From Spirometra erinaceieuropaei (taxonomy: Eukaryota; Platyhelminthes; Cestoda; Diphyllobothriidea; Diphyllobothriidae), in contig CACRXP010000019.1 in NCBI GenBank assembly GCA_902702965.1, forward strand, positions 104,730 through 168,729: a DNA stretch of 64,000 nucleotides, written 5' to 3'. Position numbers and translations under genes: made by a program. Below are positions 43,871 through 55,189 of this stretch, piece after piece (the stretch's first letter is position 1; each line of letters opens with the position of its first letter). Under the pieces are notes generated by a model. That model was not told the DNA's origin and made no database searches. It saw only the letters and a program-made list of their open reading frames with translations.

Positions 43871-46800
43871 TCTTGTTTCATATGTGGTTTTGTAATTGAA
43901 ATCATAATAGGCGACTCCGTTTATGTTCAGGTGAGCATAATCACGAATCCCCGCCCCCTTGTGATCCTCTTACATGACAGAAGCAGAATTTGATGCAAAT
44001 TTGGATGCACAATTTACTTTAGTTAAAAATTATAAGGTGGTAATATAGAGCGATTTAGTTTAAACTAAAAATGTATATGCTTACTTTGGAATCCGACTAG
44101 TCTGTTCTATAAATCATTACTGGTAAGAACGCCAGTCCTTCAAACAGAGCAAATGATACGTAAATTTTGCTGAACGGCAACATTAAATAATTATTAGCAT
44201 CTTCCGTTTAGCTACGAGGAAACCTAATGTGGCTGGCAGGTTATCAACCAAAAACATGCTATGGCATTACGCATAAAATAGGACAAATTTCAGTCCACTG
44301 TCAGTGTGAATCGTGGCACGGCGTGCATATTTTTTCCCTAAACTCTAGGATATAATGCGAAATCAGGTGCAAAGCCCCAAATGGTCATGTCTGGCCAGCT
44401 TGCCCTCACAAAAGAGTAGTAAAATAACCGCTAAGGAGCGCCCTGTGGCAGTCATTGGGCCGTGACATTTTTAATGAACGTTAAAGTCGGGCTAAGCATT
44501 AGGCAGACATGTGTCGGCATCTTGCAGACTTTTCAACAAGTATTCGGTGTCATGACTAGTGTTAAAAGCCCCATCTAAGAGCAGGGAGGCAAATACATTA
44601 CTTCGTTTTCCTTCAAAGTCCCAATTCAACTGTCAACGCAGACAGACATGCGGGAATACACATAATTACAATTATGATCAACGTATGCGTCAAACATCTT
44701 TAAGGCCTGAAAAGTCGCAGATATCTGACGGAACGGTGTGAAAAAGGGATGCAACATTTTCATTCATTGAAAACTAGCTTGATGTTTGCATATACTTCCT
44801 TTCTCTGAGCTTCACTCAGCGGTATCTAATAAGCGTAGCTTAATTTTCAGCAGAAGCTTTAACATAGGAAAACCGACATACTGAAGTGCTAGTGAAAACA
44901 CCTTTGTAAAAGTGGCTGGCCTGTATGAGATATGCATAAACGGATGCCTGCAGTCGAGCGCAATCTAAGGCATGTGGGTGGGCTTATTTGAAATCCAAAT
45001 GTTTATGCTTTATTCCCCCTCCTCAAAGTGAAAAACCCTTTATAAACTAAATCTAATTAATTCGAATACGTGATCAACCTACCGTCGGTAAAACACAGGC
45101 CGGTTGGCCGCATTGGCGTCAAAGTAAATTCAAAAAGTCATATGTTTATGCACACTATATAGGATTGCATTCTGTTTAACTGTTATTTTTTACAACGTCA
45201 CATTTGAATTTCAGCTATGTGATCCTCGAACGGAGAAAGTACGTTCCTGCTGAATAACAAATGCCATGTGGCATGGGTTCTGTTATTTAAACATTTTTAT
45301 GATCATTCCCTTATTGATAAAATATAATGTTATTTGGACTGTCGGTAGAAAGGAAGAAAAACCAGGTTTATGCTTAGTCAGCGAAACAAAACCTATGAGC
45401 CAGGAAAAGTATCACAAAGACGGGGAGGTACGTTGTTATGGCTGACCCTAGGAGCCAAATCGACATTTTGGCTGACAGTTAGACCACTCCGCTTCTTCCA
45501 AAAGCCACAATTTAGAACTAATAAGGACGATCATGAGACATCGCATAATTGATAAAAAGTAAGAAAATCCCAGTTAAAATTAATATATTATATTAATATT
45601 ATATATTATATATAGTGTATAAAATATTATAGATATATATTAATATATACTTGCATTTTCCAAGTTGTAAATATTCAAATGAATGACGCGAAACGCAAAC
45701 CGTAAAATCGTACCTTAGAGACGACTATTAAGATCCTTGTTTTTGCTCCCTCTATTTTTCCCTCTAAAAATTAATATTTTATTTTTTCTTGGAAGGAAAA
45801 GGAATGATTTTTAGAAGATAGAAGCAATTGTTGCTGATTTTTTTTAAACGGTCGTTGACATTTGTACTGTTTTGATTGCACATTCTTTAAATGCACATTC
45901 GTTTAATGACAAAATAATGTTGTTTGTCAGAGTATGGTAAACATGAGAGGGAATTCAAATTAAAGCGCTGACATCATGTTTGTCAATTTTGTCTTCACAG
46001 CATTGTCACCCAAAATAAAATCCTGCCGTCGGTAACTCTATACATTTCAAGAGCGCATATGTTTTAGTCTTCTGAATTTCCTATTTTCAAGTTTCCAGCA
46101 ACCTTTATTGGTTCCAGTAAACAACAAAATTGCCTTGAGAGCCCCACCCTTAAGTCGCCTAATTTGGCTTGTCATTTTTTCTTACGGATGGAGTAGATTT
46201 TTTCAGACTAAGCTGACTAAGCGTGCAGTCTTTTGAACGCACAACACAAAAAGAGCATGCACATTTTAGTTGTGTACGGGTGTTGTGATGGCTTATTTAA
46301 GAAGGCCTATCTTTCATAGATAACAGTCTAGTTACATTTTGGTAGTTGATTGGCACATTATCTAAACAAATTATTAAGTTGAATAAATGGCTTGAAATGT
46401 ATTAAAAATTTTTATAGTTTTACTTTAGAATGCTTGACCTCCCACGTCATATTATGTGTCCAACGCCATCCGACATTTAGGAAATCCTTGAGCATAAACT
46501 TCTTAAAAAATGGACTAAAAAAGTACTATATAATTTATGGAGCAGTCGGTATTTCGTAGGTGTTCCTGATCTGGCTGGCGTCAGCTTGACATTGTTCTCG
46601 GAAGATGCATGGATCACCGTAAGCCGAGGCAAAATTTACGCCCAAATTAGACGATCTCATTTTTCTCAGCGGTCAGCATTGTGGCCTTTAAGGATGTTGC
46701 CAAAAGTTCGGGGTTTGCGGAAGTCGTGCAAAACCTGGTAATTCTAATGCCTTGATACGCCACATAACTGACTCGTCAGACCTTAAAAGGTATCCGTGTT

Positions 46801-47601
46801 GAACTTGCGATATCTTTTCTTGGTACTTATCACTGTTCGATCTCTTTTCTGAGCTACGCTGCATCACGATTTGTACCTGTACACACAGGGATGAATGTCA
46901 TATTCACCAGACTTCCTACGGCAGGTGGAAGCACCTAGAACGGTAGTCTTTGGCATGCTCAGCAAATGGCATGAGTGCGGGTTAAGGGTGTATGCGTTAT
47001 CTCGACTCTGAAGGGGGTAGACAGTCACCTTGACGTCTCAACGATGCATTTAATGTATCAGACAATACCCTTTTCTAGGTTAAACCAGGAATTCTTCCAC
47101 AGAAAACCTTTACCGTACTTACTTCTTTCAAATATGCGGGAAAGTATGCAAAATCTCTTGGAAAGGGCTCTGTTATAAAGCGTTTGAACAGTAACAACGG
47201 AAGAACACCAGCGCTTTACACTACTCCGAATCGGTATGTTGATTCGGGTCATTTAAGTTTATAAACGCTCGGTAACTCGTTCCCCTTATCGCGTCTTGGA
47301 GTGCGATAATGCATAAAATTAGCAAATTTGTTGTGGCCGTGTTTTTTACTCTCTTTCAAAAAGTTACGCCCGTTATATTCATAATTTATGTCCTGCGTTA
47401 TGATATGGCTGAGTTAGTTTTCACAGAGAACGTATGCTTACTAGTGAGCGTGTTGTGTGCTGAGCTCAGCGTCTTTCCAGATATAACTTTTTATGGCCCT
47501 TATAATTTTCTTTACGATGATCGACAGTGCAATAATTTCTCCGCGCATCCCACTCCCGCATTAATGGCTTTTTGAGAGATAACTATTCAGATTTACTTGA
47601 A
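43871..47601. other. No recognisable gene; AT-rich tract
   Basis: About 3.7 kb of AT-rich sequence. 45583-45650 is almost pure A and T with repeated TTAATATATTA-type phrases. Open frames of 60-88 codons (for example 47309-47575 plus) lack motifs. Confidence 0.45.
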
Positions 47602-47637
47602 GAAGGAGACACGATCGCCGGGACAAGAGTTTTATTA

Positions 47638-47679
47638 GCCTGACGTTTTGGATTCCTACTCGAATCCATCATCAGAGAC
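47638..47679 (-). ncRNA. PLE-A hammerhead with altered catalytic G
   Basis: Minus strand: GTCT, CTGATGA (47669-47675), stem II GGATTC-GAGTAG-GAATCC (6 perfect bp), AAAAC where GAAAC is expected, GTC and AGGC. Stem I GTCT/AGGC is 4 bp. Replacement of the G of GAAA should abolish cleavage in known hammerheads. Confidence 0.7.
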
Positions 47680-47720
47680 AAAAGAGCAGAAACGGGTGGT
47701 TGTTGCACAAGGGGCTGCGG

Positions 47721-47730
47721 TATTTATAGG
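47721..47730 (-). promoter_or_regulatory. TATA-like box in PLE-A terminal UTR
   Basis: CCTATAAATA on the minus strand, followed by an initiator-like CAG..CCTTGTGC block. The same box with similar surroundings occurs at 17381-17390, 17761-17768, 26037-26046 and, altered, 57167-57176, always about 50 bases before the hammerhead where one is present. A promoter role is inferred from conservation and position. Confidence 0.45.
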
Positions 47731-47755
47731 ATGCAGCAGCCATGCTACCGCATGC

Positions 47756-48877
47756 CTATGAACGTTCATGGCTTCCCCCTTCATCCGGGATTGTCACACT
47801 TGTGGTGATCATTGCTTGATGGCCGACATTCGAGTCGATAATTGCCGCAATTTCATCACGTGCGTTGGATGTTGGCGTGATGATTGTTCGACCATCTGAT
47901 GCGTTGACCCGGGTGTTGGGAAGAGTGTTCACCAGTGCGCTCCCCGCGTGGCCAACTACTCCGCCTAGACGAAGTCTTAGCACGCTGTATTGAATGGGAA
48001 GATCGTTGCACTTGTTGATGGACTGGGGGCCAGTAAACCATGATTCCAGTAGCTCTCGGTTCACTCGGTTGTCACCTCTTGCGAGAATTTCCGCCTCATC
48101 GAATTTAAATGTGTGGCCGGGTCTCGTCGAATGAGCCGCAACTTGAGAGCTGGCGTCATTTCTGCGCACCGCTGCCGCGTGTTCGGCCATTCTCGTTCGG
48201 AGCTGTCTTCCGGTTTCTCCGACGTAGTTGTTTTGTCCGCAACTGCACCAGATCCGATAAACGACTCCAGACGTTTCTAGCCGTGGCAGTAGGTCTTTCG
48301 GTTTCATGATCAGACGCCTGATGGTTGCCTCCGGTCTGTGTGCCACTCCAACCCCAAGTGGTGCGAGAAGGCGGCCGACAGCTTCCGAAACGTTCTTGAC
48401 ATACGGAAGTGCCCGCCAAGACTCGGTGTCCGTGCGGTTAGGCCTTTCGTCCCTTTTGCGTATGCACCGGTCGACGAAGTTGCGCGGGTAGCCATTGGCT
48501 TTGAAGACCCGTCGAAGGTATTGTAGTTCGGCAATCTTGTCTTCCGGCTCACTGCAGTGCGTTTCGACACGCCGATAGAGCGTCCTTACACAACTGCGTT
48601 TGTGGCTGATTGGGTGGTTACTGTTGAAGTTCAGTACTTGCATCGTATTCGTCGCTTTCCTGAACACTTTGGTCTTTAATCCACCACAATCCTTGCGGCA
48701 TACGAGGACATCCAGGAAGGCCAGCTGGTTGTTCTCTTCCTCCTCCATCGTAAATTGAATGTCCGGGAAGACGGCGTTGAGATGTTCTTGGAATTTCAAC
48801 ACCTGATCCCGTTCGATGACGACGAAGGTATCATCCACATACCGGGCCCTTGTTGACAAATTTTCGTAGGTACCCAT
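47756..48877 (-). pseudogene. PLE-A second RT motif C segment plus GIY-YIG endonuclease
   Basis: A 373-codon open frame, shifted by one relative to the upstream RT. It begins with YVDD (13-16) and repeats the segment through IAELQ, then continues with LRRVFKANGYPRNFV, LPYVKNVSEAVGRLLAPLG and KDLLPRLETS. GIY-YIG domain at about 204-290: VVYRIWC (205-211), NNYVGETGRQLRTRMAEH (216-233), VAAHSTRPGH and ELLESWFT. The tail ends with IPDEGG. The endonuclease part looks intact and is the best reference copy here. As an independent protein it lacks RT motifs A and B. The GIY-YIG domain of PLEs nicks target DNA; that role is from family knowledge. Confidence 0.9.
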
Positions 48878-48899
48878 TGGCTTTAAATACCCTCAGGAG

Positions 48900-50471
48900 T
48901 TATTGTAATTCGGCAATCTTGTCTTCCGTCTCACAACAGTGCGTTTCGACACGCCGATTGAGGGTCCATACACAACTGCGTTTGTGGCTGATTGGGTAAT
49001 GGCTATTAAAGTTCAGTACTTGCATCGTATTTGTCCCTTTCCTGAACACTTTGGTCTTAAGTCCATCAGGATACTTGCGGCATACGAGGACATCCAGGAA
49101 GGGCAGCTGATTGTTCACTTCCTCCTCCATCGTAAATTGTATGTCCATGAAGACCGCATTCAGACTTTCCTTGAATGTCAGCAGTTGATCCCGTTCGATG
49201 ACGACGAAGGTATCATCCACATACCGGGCCCAGAATTTCGGTCTGTGGTGTTGGAAGACCAGCGATTCTAACCGTTGCAGGACCGCCTCGGCGATGAATC
49301 CTGAAATCGGCGAACCCATTGGTGTGCCCTTCACCTGTTCGTAGATTGTCCCGTCGAACGTGAAGTACGTCCTGAGACAGAGCTTCAGGAGCTGAAGGAT
49401 TTGGGCGTGTCCAAGACGGTTCTCCGTTTCATCGTATTTGCTTTGTAGTAGCAGTTCAATTGTCTCGATCGCCAGGTCCTGGGGAATAGAAGTAAAAAGG
49501 GATGTAACATCAAAAGATACCATGACCTCATTTGGATGGATGCTTACCCCTTTGAGTTTCTCCAGGAATTGTGCCGACGAAGAGACCGTGGTGTCTGACT
49601 CAGCGGTCAGGAACTTGAGACGCCGGAACAGCCACTTCGCCACTCCGTACGTTGGAGTCCCTTTGAGCGACACGATGGGTCGGAGAGGAGCGCCGTCTTT
49701 GTGCACCTTAGGGAGGCCATAGAATCGGGCCAAAGCCGTATCTTGGGGTCTCGCCATGCATCTGTCGGTCGGTGTTATTGCACCTGAGTTCTCCAAGGCC
49801 AACAACGTAGCATTAATTTCGCGTGTCAGCGCCTTTAAAGGGTTCGTTGCACATGTGACATAGAACTGTCGGTCCTCCAGTAAACCTTTGGCTTTTTGAA
49901 GGTAGTCTGTCCTGTCCAGTACAACTGTGGCGCGTCCTTTGTCCGCTGGCACGATGACCAGGTCTTTGTCGGCCTTGAGTTCTCTCAGCGCATCACGTTC
50001 GACCTTGGAAAGCACTTCCCGCGGCCTGTGGGCCATCAGGAGAGACGACACTTGGTGTCGGATGAGGTTCTTAGACTCCTATGTTGCCTCCGTCTGACAA
50101 AGGATTGATTCCACTGCTGCAATCATGTTAACAAGTTTGGGGTCAGCCGTGTTAAATGAAGCTTCGTGCCGTAAAACCTGCATCTGATCCTTCGTCAGCT
50201 CCTTTGATGACAGGTTGTGCACCTGTTTGTCGTTTCTGGGCGACGTTGGATTGGGCAGCTTTCGAAATTTGTTCTCCAGTGCTGCGTCGCGTATCGTGCT
50301 CTGTTCGCGGGCTTGTTCAGCTATCCTCCGCCGGAGCAGATTCGTACCGATTTCACCCATGAACTCACAGCATCTGGTCTTTTCTTGGTCAATCCTTTGA
50401 CGGTACTTACGATTTACATTTTGGTTAGGACATTTGAACGAAAAAAATTTGGTTAAATAGGATCTCCACAT
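48900..50471 (-). pseudogene. PLE-A N-terminal region and reverse transcriptase
   Basis: One frame from 50471 to 48900, broken only by a TAG near 50076. Before the stop: KYRQRIDQEKTRCCEFMGEI and LPNPTSPRNDKQVHNLSSKE. After it (numbering from the Met at 50051): ADKGRATVVLD at 36-46, ARFYGLPKVHK at 108-118 (PLE signature KVHK), SFDVTSLFTSIP at 179-190 (motif A aspartate), GTPMGSPISG at 242-251 (motif B) and YVDD at 277-280 (motif C). The frame stops right after IAELQ (residue 383). All catalytic residues are present. The protein would act as an RT during element copying. Confidence 0.9.
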
Positions 50472-52689
50472 CTTTTAGGGCTGATTTCTGTAAGGTATGC
50501 AGAGCTTGCATAATTATTTACACTCTAAAAGATCGCACGCGTTTGCTGGCGACAAGATTACTGTTTGATCAGTCATGCACGGGTAAGTAATTGCTGGAGT
50601 TCCATTAGTGGTGCATTGGTGCATGCGACGAAGTTGTGAGGTTGTAAAGAAATAAATGCTGAACGCCTAGTGTGTCCGCCAGGTTTACGCCCAATGGCCC
50701 ACAACTTTGTTCCGGGAAGTAACCCGAAGCTTGATGCAAAAATGCTGCCTACCTAATAATGCAAGCGAGCACCACCAGCGCGTTTACCACAAAAGACGCC
50801 CAACTCCTCCTCCAATGAAACGAGAACCATTGATGGAGTCGGGCGTCCTGGCTGAGAAAGCTAAATGACGCGTCTGCGAGTGCTACAAGAAACGTAACCC
50901 TCTCAACACCGTATCATTGTACCCTGGTCTGTGTCATCCAGCACGTTATTCTGAAAAAATGCCGACTACGATGAATCAGTTGTCTTGTCAGCTGGACACC
51001 ATCTTAACCAAGATACTTTACTGATGCAGGGGATTCAGGTTTACTAAAGCGGCGAGTGCTTTGATGTATTACGAGGATGAATTCACCAGTGTCATCCACA
51101 TTCTCTTTCTTCTCTTGTGCATCTGTCAACTGTCCGAGTCTGGCAGCTAGTAAATTATGGTACTGGGCGTATTTGCTGACGCGTATAGCAGCTATGAGGC
51201 AGTGAAAGGCGAACATTGTATATTTGTCTTGTTTGCCAGCGGATATGATTCGCCTTAAACGACGTTTGGTGCTTCTGAGGCAGTCAGTAATTATACCTGT
51301 CAGAGGCATTCCATAAAAAAGTGTAGTGTAAGCATTTTGCAGGCGATTTTGGCTTCCATTTTATACTACGTCTCTGCAAATAGACTACGTTTGCTGTCTA
51401 AGCATTCGATAGAAATTTATTTTCAAGACATTTGCATCTTTGACACTAAAGTCATTAGTATTGGGCGGCTCTGAATAGGTGTTTATGCTGGGTATTTGGA
51501 GCGTTGCTTATCAATGCCAATAGAAGAATCTATTTACTGTCTTTCTCTTTATGTCAGACGCTGATCTGGCGTTTTCCGTTCTCGCAAACTTTGTCTCTCG
51601 GGAGCATAATATACAGAGTTTGGTGTTGTTTTGGACATTACAGCAAATTAAATTTGATCAAATTCGATTTTACTCTTTGGAATGAAGTTTTCTCTAATGC
51701 CCACATAGAAAATATAAAAGCCTCATTTATCGCGACAGCGCACATTTTAAAAAGGAGATCATTAATCGGTCACATTTGAATTCATATGTACGGCAATTCC
51801 ACTATCTGTTTCCCCGATGTGTATGTTGTGGTCCTGGGATTGCTTATAAATAATAGTCTGTCAGTACTGTGTTCACAGTAATTCAGTCACTTGTTCTCGT
51901 CCGGTTAATGATGTAAAGATCGAAAAATAGTCCAACGTCTAATGTGCATATGACAAAGGTTACAACGGTGGAATCCTCCACTGCACAGCAACTACTCCAT
52001 TGCCCTTTTCGAGCAAATCAGATACCTGACATTTGTTTGACATTCAAAGCGCTATTTTGTGGCCATAACAGCCAACAGTTCAAACGTACCCAGTCCCCCG
52101 GCGTGGACACAATACCGTTGAACTACACTTGAATTAGGTTTTAGTGCTGCAGACTTGTGTAGCACTAGCCATACTCTCTTTTACCTTCCCCATTTGCTCT
52201 GATGGCGAGATAATTTAAAAACGACAAGAAACAAGAATAACCGCAGTGACCGGTTATTCACGCATTCCCCATCATATTTGCCAGGCTTCTGGGAGAGCAG
52301 TTTGGATCTAAGACGCGCTAAGGGAGAGACCGCAGCAATCCGACTGTTAGTTCTTAACTTTATCAAAAATACCTTTCAAATAGACGGTGTTTCCTGTATT
52401 TGGCAGTCTTCCAAATCATGACTATTAGCGCGTCGTGCTAGGCTAAAACTCCTCAGATTTATAACATCCAGGAATGCACTCGTGTGCACTACTGTAGATC
52501 AATCTCACTTCCCTCTAGCATGCGCCAAACGACTGGCCCAGTCTGTCAATCAGCGGTAAATTTGGATGTGGCGAAGTGGCCAGTGCAACGTGTAGAACTA
52601 CATATAATGCGCTTTCATGTCAGAAAGTACAACTTTTCGCGGACCCAGACATTGTGGGTATCGTGTGACAATACACATGCACATATGCA
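50472..52689. other. No recognisable gene
   Basis: Contains a 101-codon minus-strand frame (51309-51004) with a basic stretch CLRSTKRRLRRI and no recognisable domain. 51504-51779 plus is similarly unsupported. No repeat shared with the rest of the window. Confidence 0.4.
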
Positions 52690-52880
52690 GGCAGAATAGC
52701 AGTATTGTCAAAAGGAAGGGACACTGGAATGGCCATTTCTGTCCAAGAAACTATTTTCAGTCAGTCAGGTTATTGCTTGAAACCTCAGATGTTCGATCAC
52801 GTTACCTACTGCTTAGAAGTCAAACGTCTCAACCTCTGAGTTACAGGCTCGTTCTCCTGTCAGTTGCAGTCGGGTATATA
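52690..52880 (-). mobile_element. tRNA-Arg-derived element, degenerate copy
   Basis: Minus-sense order: leader end, tRNA-like part (TTCTAAGCAG anticodon region near 52812 and GTTCGATCACG-like B box near 52790, both in minus reading), then the 3' module. The AGAAATGGCCATTCCAGT block of the hammerhead (52726-52744) is kept, but CTGACGA and stem II are destroyed. Confidence 0.65.
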
Positions 52881-53219
52881 TATTTATGCATCTACATTAA
52901 ACTTTCTATCTGAAGAAAAGGCATCTTTCGGCTGCAAAAATATCTTAATTTACGAAATGTTATGAACTCGATTCACTGGGTGGCCTTTATGCTTTTCCTC
53001 CAAAGAAAATTATGCATCTCTCAGTGCCAATATGAAGAAATCCGAAAGGGCTGATAAAATGTTGTAATTGGCGTGGACCATGTTGTCTACACTGTAAGCA
53101 AAATTATTTAATGTGCTGATCCAATGCTGTGAGATTGTAGATTTTGCGCTCTTAAAAATAGCACAATTAAAATCGTTTTGAAACCGAATGGTTTTTTCCC
53201 ACAAGTATAAATTTTTTAT
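52881..53219. other. No recognisable feature
   Basis: AT-rich spacer. Confidence 0.45.
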
Positions 53220-53525
53220 AAGGCACAACTTGTTGCCGATTTACTGCTGAAAAGTACTTTGGGATTTCTCGAACAAAATATATTTGAATTTAAAAGAGCA
53301 TCACAAACTAATGAAAAAAATTATAGCACTTAGGTGGTATGGTCCTTTTTCACAGAATGCAGTTTATTCAGGTAGATGATAAAAAGTTTCCTTCAAAAGC
53401 CGACATCTCAACGGGAGTGAAATATGTTAGCATTATGCGTCGCGACAATATGACAACGCATTTTAAAATTTTTTTGAATTGAAAACACATTTCAAAATTA
53501 AAACCAACATTTCATGAGGTAGCAC
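53220..53525. mobile_element. Foldback element, right-half remnant
   Basis: CTTCAAAAGCCGACATCTCAAC near 53393 (in pieces), then an ACATTTCATGAGGTAGC end near 53508, match the right arm of the full copies. Strongly decayed. Confidence 0.45.
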
Positions 53526-53784
53526 AACTATCGAACACGTGAAGGAGGAGATTAACAACAGTTAGAATGCTCTCCTCACGAAATGACACCAAAAGAACTA
53601 TGAAAACTCTAAGGCGGTGTGTGCGTACTACTAAATACCTGTTGGCAGTGTTTATATGCCATGCGGCTATTCCGCCGTAGCTGAGGAATAATAATCCATA
53701 TATTCAAGACCAATCATCTAACGAGCCGAAAACCGCTTGTTTGAATTAATTTGTTCCCGGTTAGCGCACAGGTTTCTGAGGGAA

Positions 53785-53965
53785 CTAGAAGGCCGAAACT
53801 TCCAAATTGGAGTAAATATCAGAAAGCACATGCTGAACAGGGGTTGTTCACTGATGAGACGAACGCCTCTCAACTGTGTTTTATAGTCAAATAAAATCGA
53901 CAAAACACCTACCTGGGCTGTCAGTTAGCACCTGTGGAATTGGCATGGCGAATAATGAAATATTG
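53785..53965. repeat. Unclassified dispersed repeat, copy 2
   Basis: Partner of 21430-21640; shared blocks are given there. Confidence 0.45.
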
Positions 53966-54399
53966 TGTTGTGTATTCGTAGGCATCAAAAGTCACAAGTA
54001 ACGAAATAATTGATCTTGCTTCTGCAGCGATAAGAATCATTGCAACCAGTACAGCATGAAGAGGTGGTGTGCAGTGTAGTATACTTGCAAGTGAATGTTT
54101 TTTTCTTGCCGGGGGAACGGAGTGCTTTAAGGATAAATGGACGTATTCCCAGGAAGACGTCATATTTTTTTCATACTGGCGAGGTATGAATCTGAACCTT
54201 TATCTGCTTGTAAATTTGAAAGCTATCGCCGAGTTCATGGATGCCCTGGTGTATTATTGGTCTTCGATTTGTCCCATGGGAAAGAATTTTTTACATTGGA
54301 TGATTTCACGATCAAGTTGAAACATCTTTCTTATCTCCATTTTCAAAAAATTCACACTAAATGGACTGTGTGCAAATAACGATACAGCTGCTGAGAACC

Positions 54400-54615
54400 A
54401 TCTGCGGTGAGTGCGAGCGTCGCCAGTTGTGACAGGCAAGCACCAAAATAACATATGCGTCCCACAAGCCCTGCAATACCCGTGCAAACACTACTTCTCT
54501 GATCCAGCCTCTGATGATAGATTCAAGCGTAACTCCAAACGGTCAGGCGAGCAGAAGCCTCATTCCATCGATCATGTTCCCCTCTTCGCGACTGGTTCCC
54601 TGAACTCGCCACTTT
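54400..54615 (+). mobile_element. PLE-A copy 8: short 3' UTR remnant
   Basis: Plus-sense UTR fragment with a degenerate hammerhead (54505-54548) followed by a decayed terminus ending in GACTGGTTCCCTGAACTCGCC, comparable to TCCTGGGACTCGTC. No coding part is readable. Confidence 0.55.
54505..54548 (+). ncRNA. Degenerate PLE-A hammerhead
   Basis: Plus strand: CTGATGA (54511-54517), an AGATTC stem II arm with a poor partner, CAAACG and GTCAGGC. An extra base separates the GAAA-like box from GTC. Confidence 0.5.
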
Positions 54616-55189
54616 GATTTTACCGGCAAATTGTTTGAGTGAGGCGCACCTCAATCGGACGGTAGACAGAAAACTCTCGCCCTTCAAGAGTCCCTTACCT
54701 GTGCGCAATTTTGATTTTTGTACAGCTTTCTTATTAACAATTTTTTACTGAAAAATGCTTCATACAACTTTCCCCCCTGGTAAACGCGGAGTTGACGAAA
54801 CAAGCGGTATTTCACCGTGGAAAAATGATGTACGTGCTCCTTCAAGACTGTACCCTGAGATCTCAAAAATACCTCCAAATGATGTAAACGGTATAACGCT
54901 GCTGTAGCAGATGGTGAATAAACGAATCTTCGAATAGAGAGTGATATGCGATATGGAATAAAAAATAAATTCCGGCAGCTGCTTCATCCAGAATCGCCAA
55001 GAAACAACTAACTGGTACACCAACTATCGTAAAGGGAGCTGATATGCGGTCTACTGCAGATCTTGCGGCATGGAGTCTCGTTCAAAAACAACCGCTTCAA
55101 AAACCTTCATTATTATTGTAGAATCAAAATTAATAAGCAATCAGGCAGAAGCGAGCGAAAAGGCTGACAGGCACATTTGACACCAGGAG
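54616..55189. other. No recognisable feature
   Basis: Overlapping minus-strand frames at 54684-55023 show no motif. Confidence 0.45.

Larger units (their letters stand above)
47602..50471 (-). mobile_element. PLE-A copy 7: most complete copy, chimeric
   Basis: Minus-sense. From 50471 down: N-terminal region, RT, an internal duplication, GIY-YIG, coding tail, UTR with TATA-like box (47721-47730), hammerhead (47638-47679) and an end near 47602 that lacks the last roughly 45 bp seen in other copies. There is no inverted terminus at the 5' side, unlike copies 1, 4 and 6. The 5' edge at about 50471 is probably a truncation, because nothing upstream resembles a UTR or terminal segment. Confidence 0.85.

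Noticed and set aside
50400..50420. GTAAGT as a splice site near the PLE N-terminus
   Set aside because: The reading frame runs straight through it, and no matching acceptor or exon was seen.
47602..50471. Two separate intact host genes (383 and 373 codons)
   Set aside because: Both are pieces of one Penelope-like element: KVHK, YVDD and GIY-YIG motifs, a shared terminal segment and several other copies in the window.
51004..51309. A 101-codon minus-strand open frame
   Set aside because: No domain, no neighbouring signals and no second copy; the length is within chance for this much non-coding DNA.
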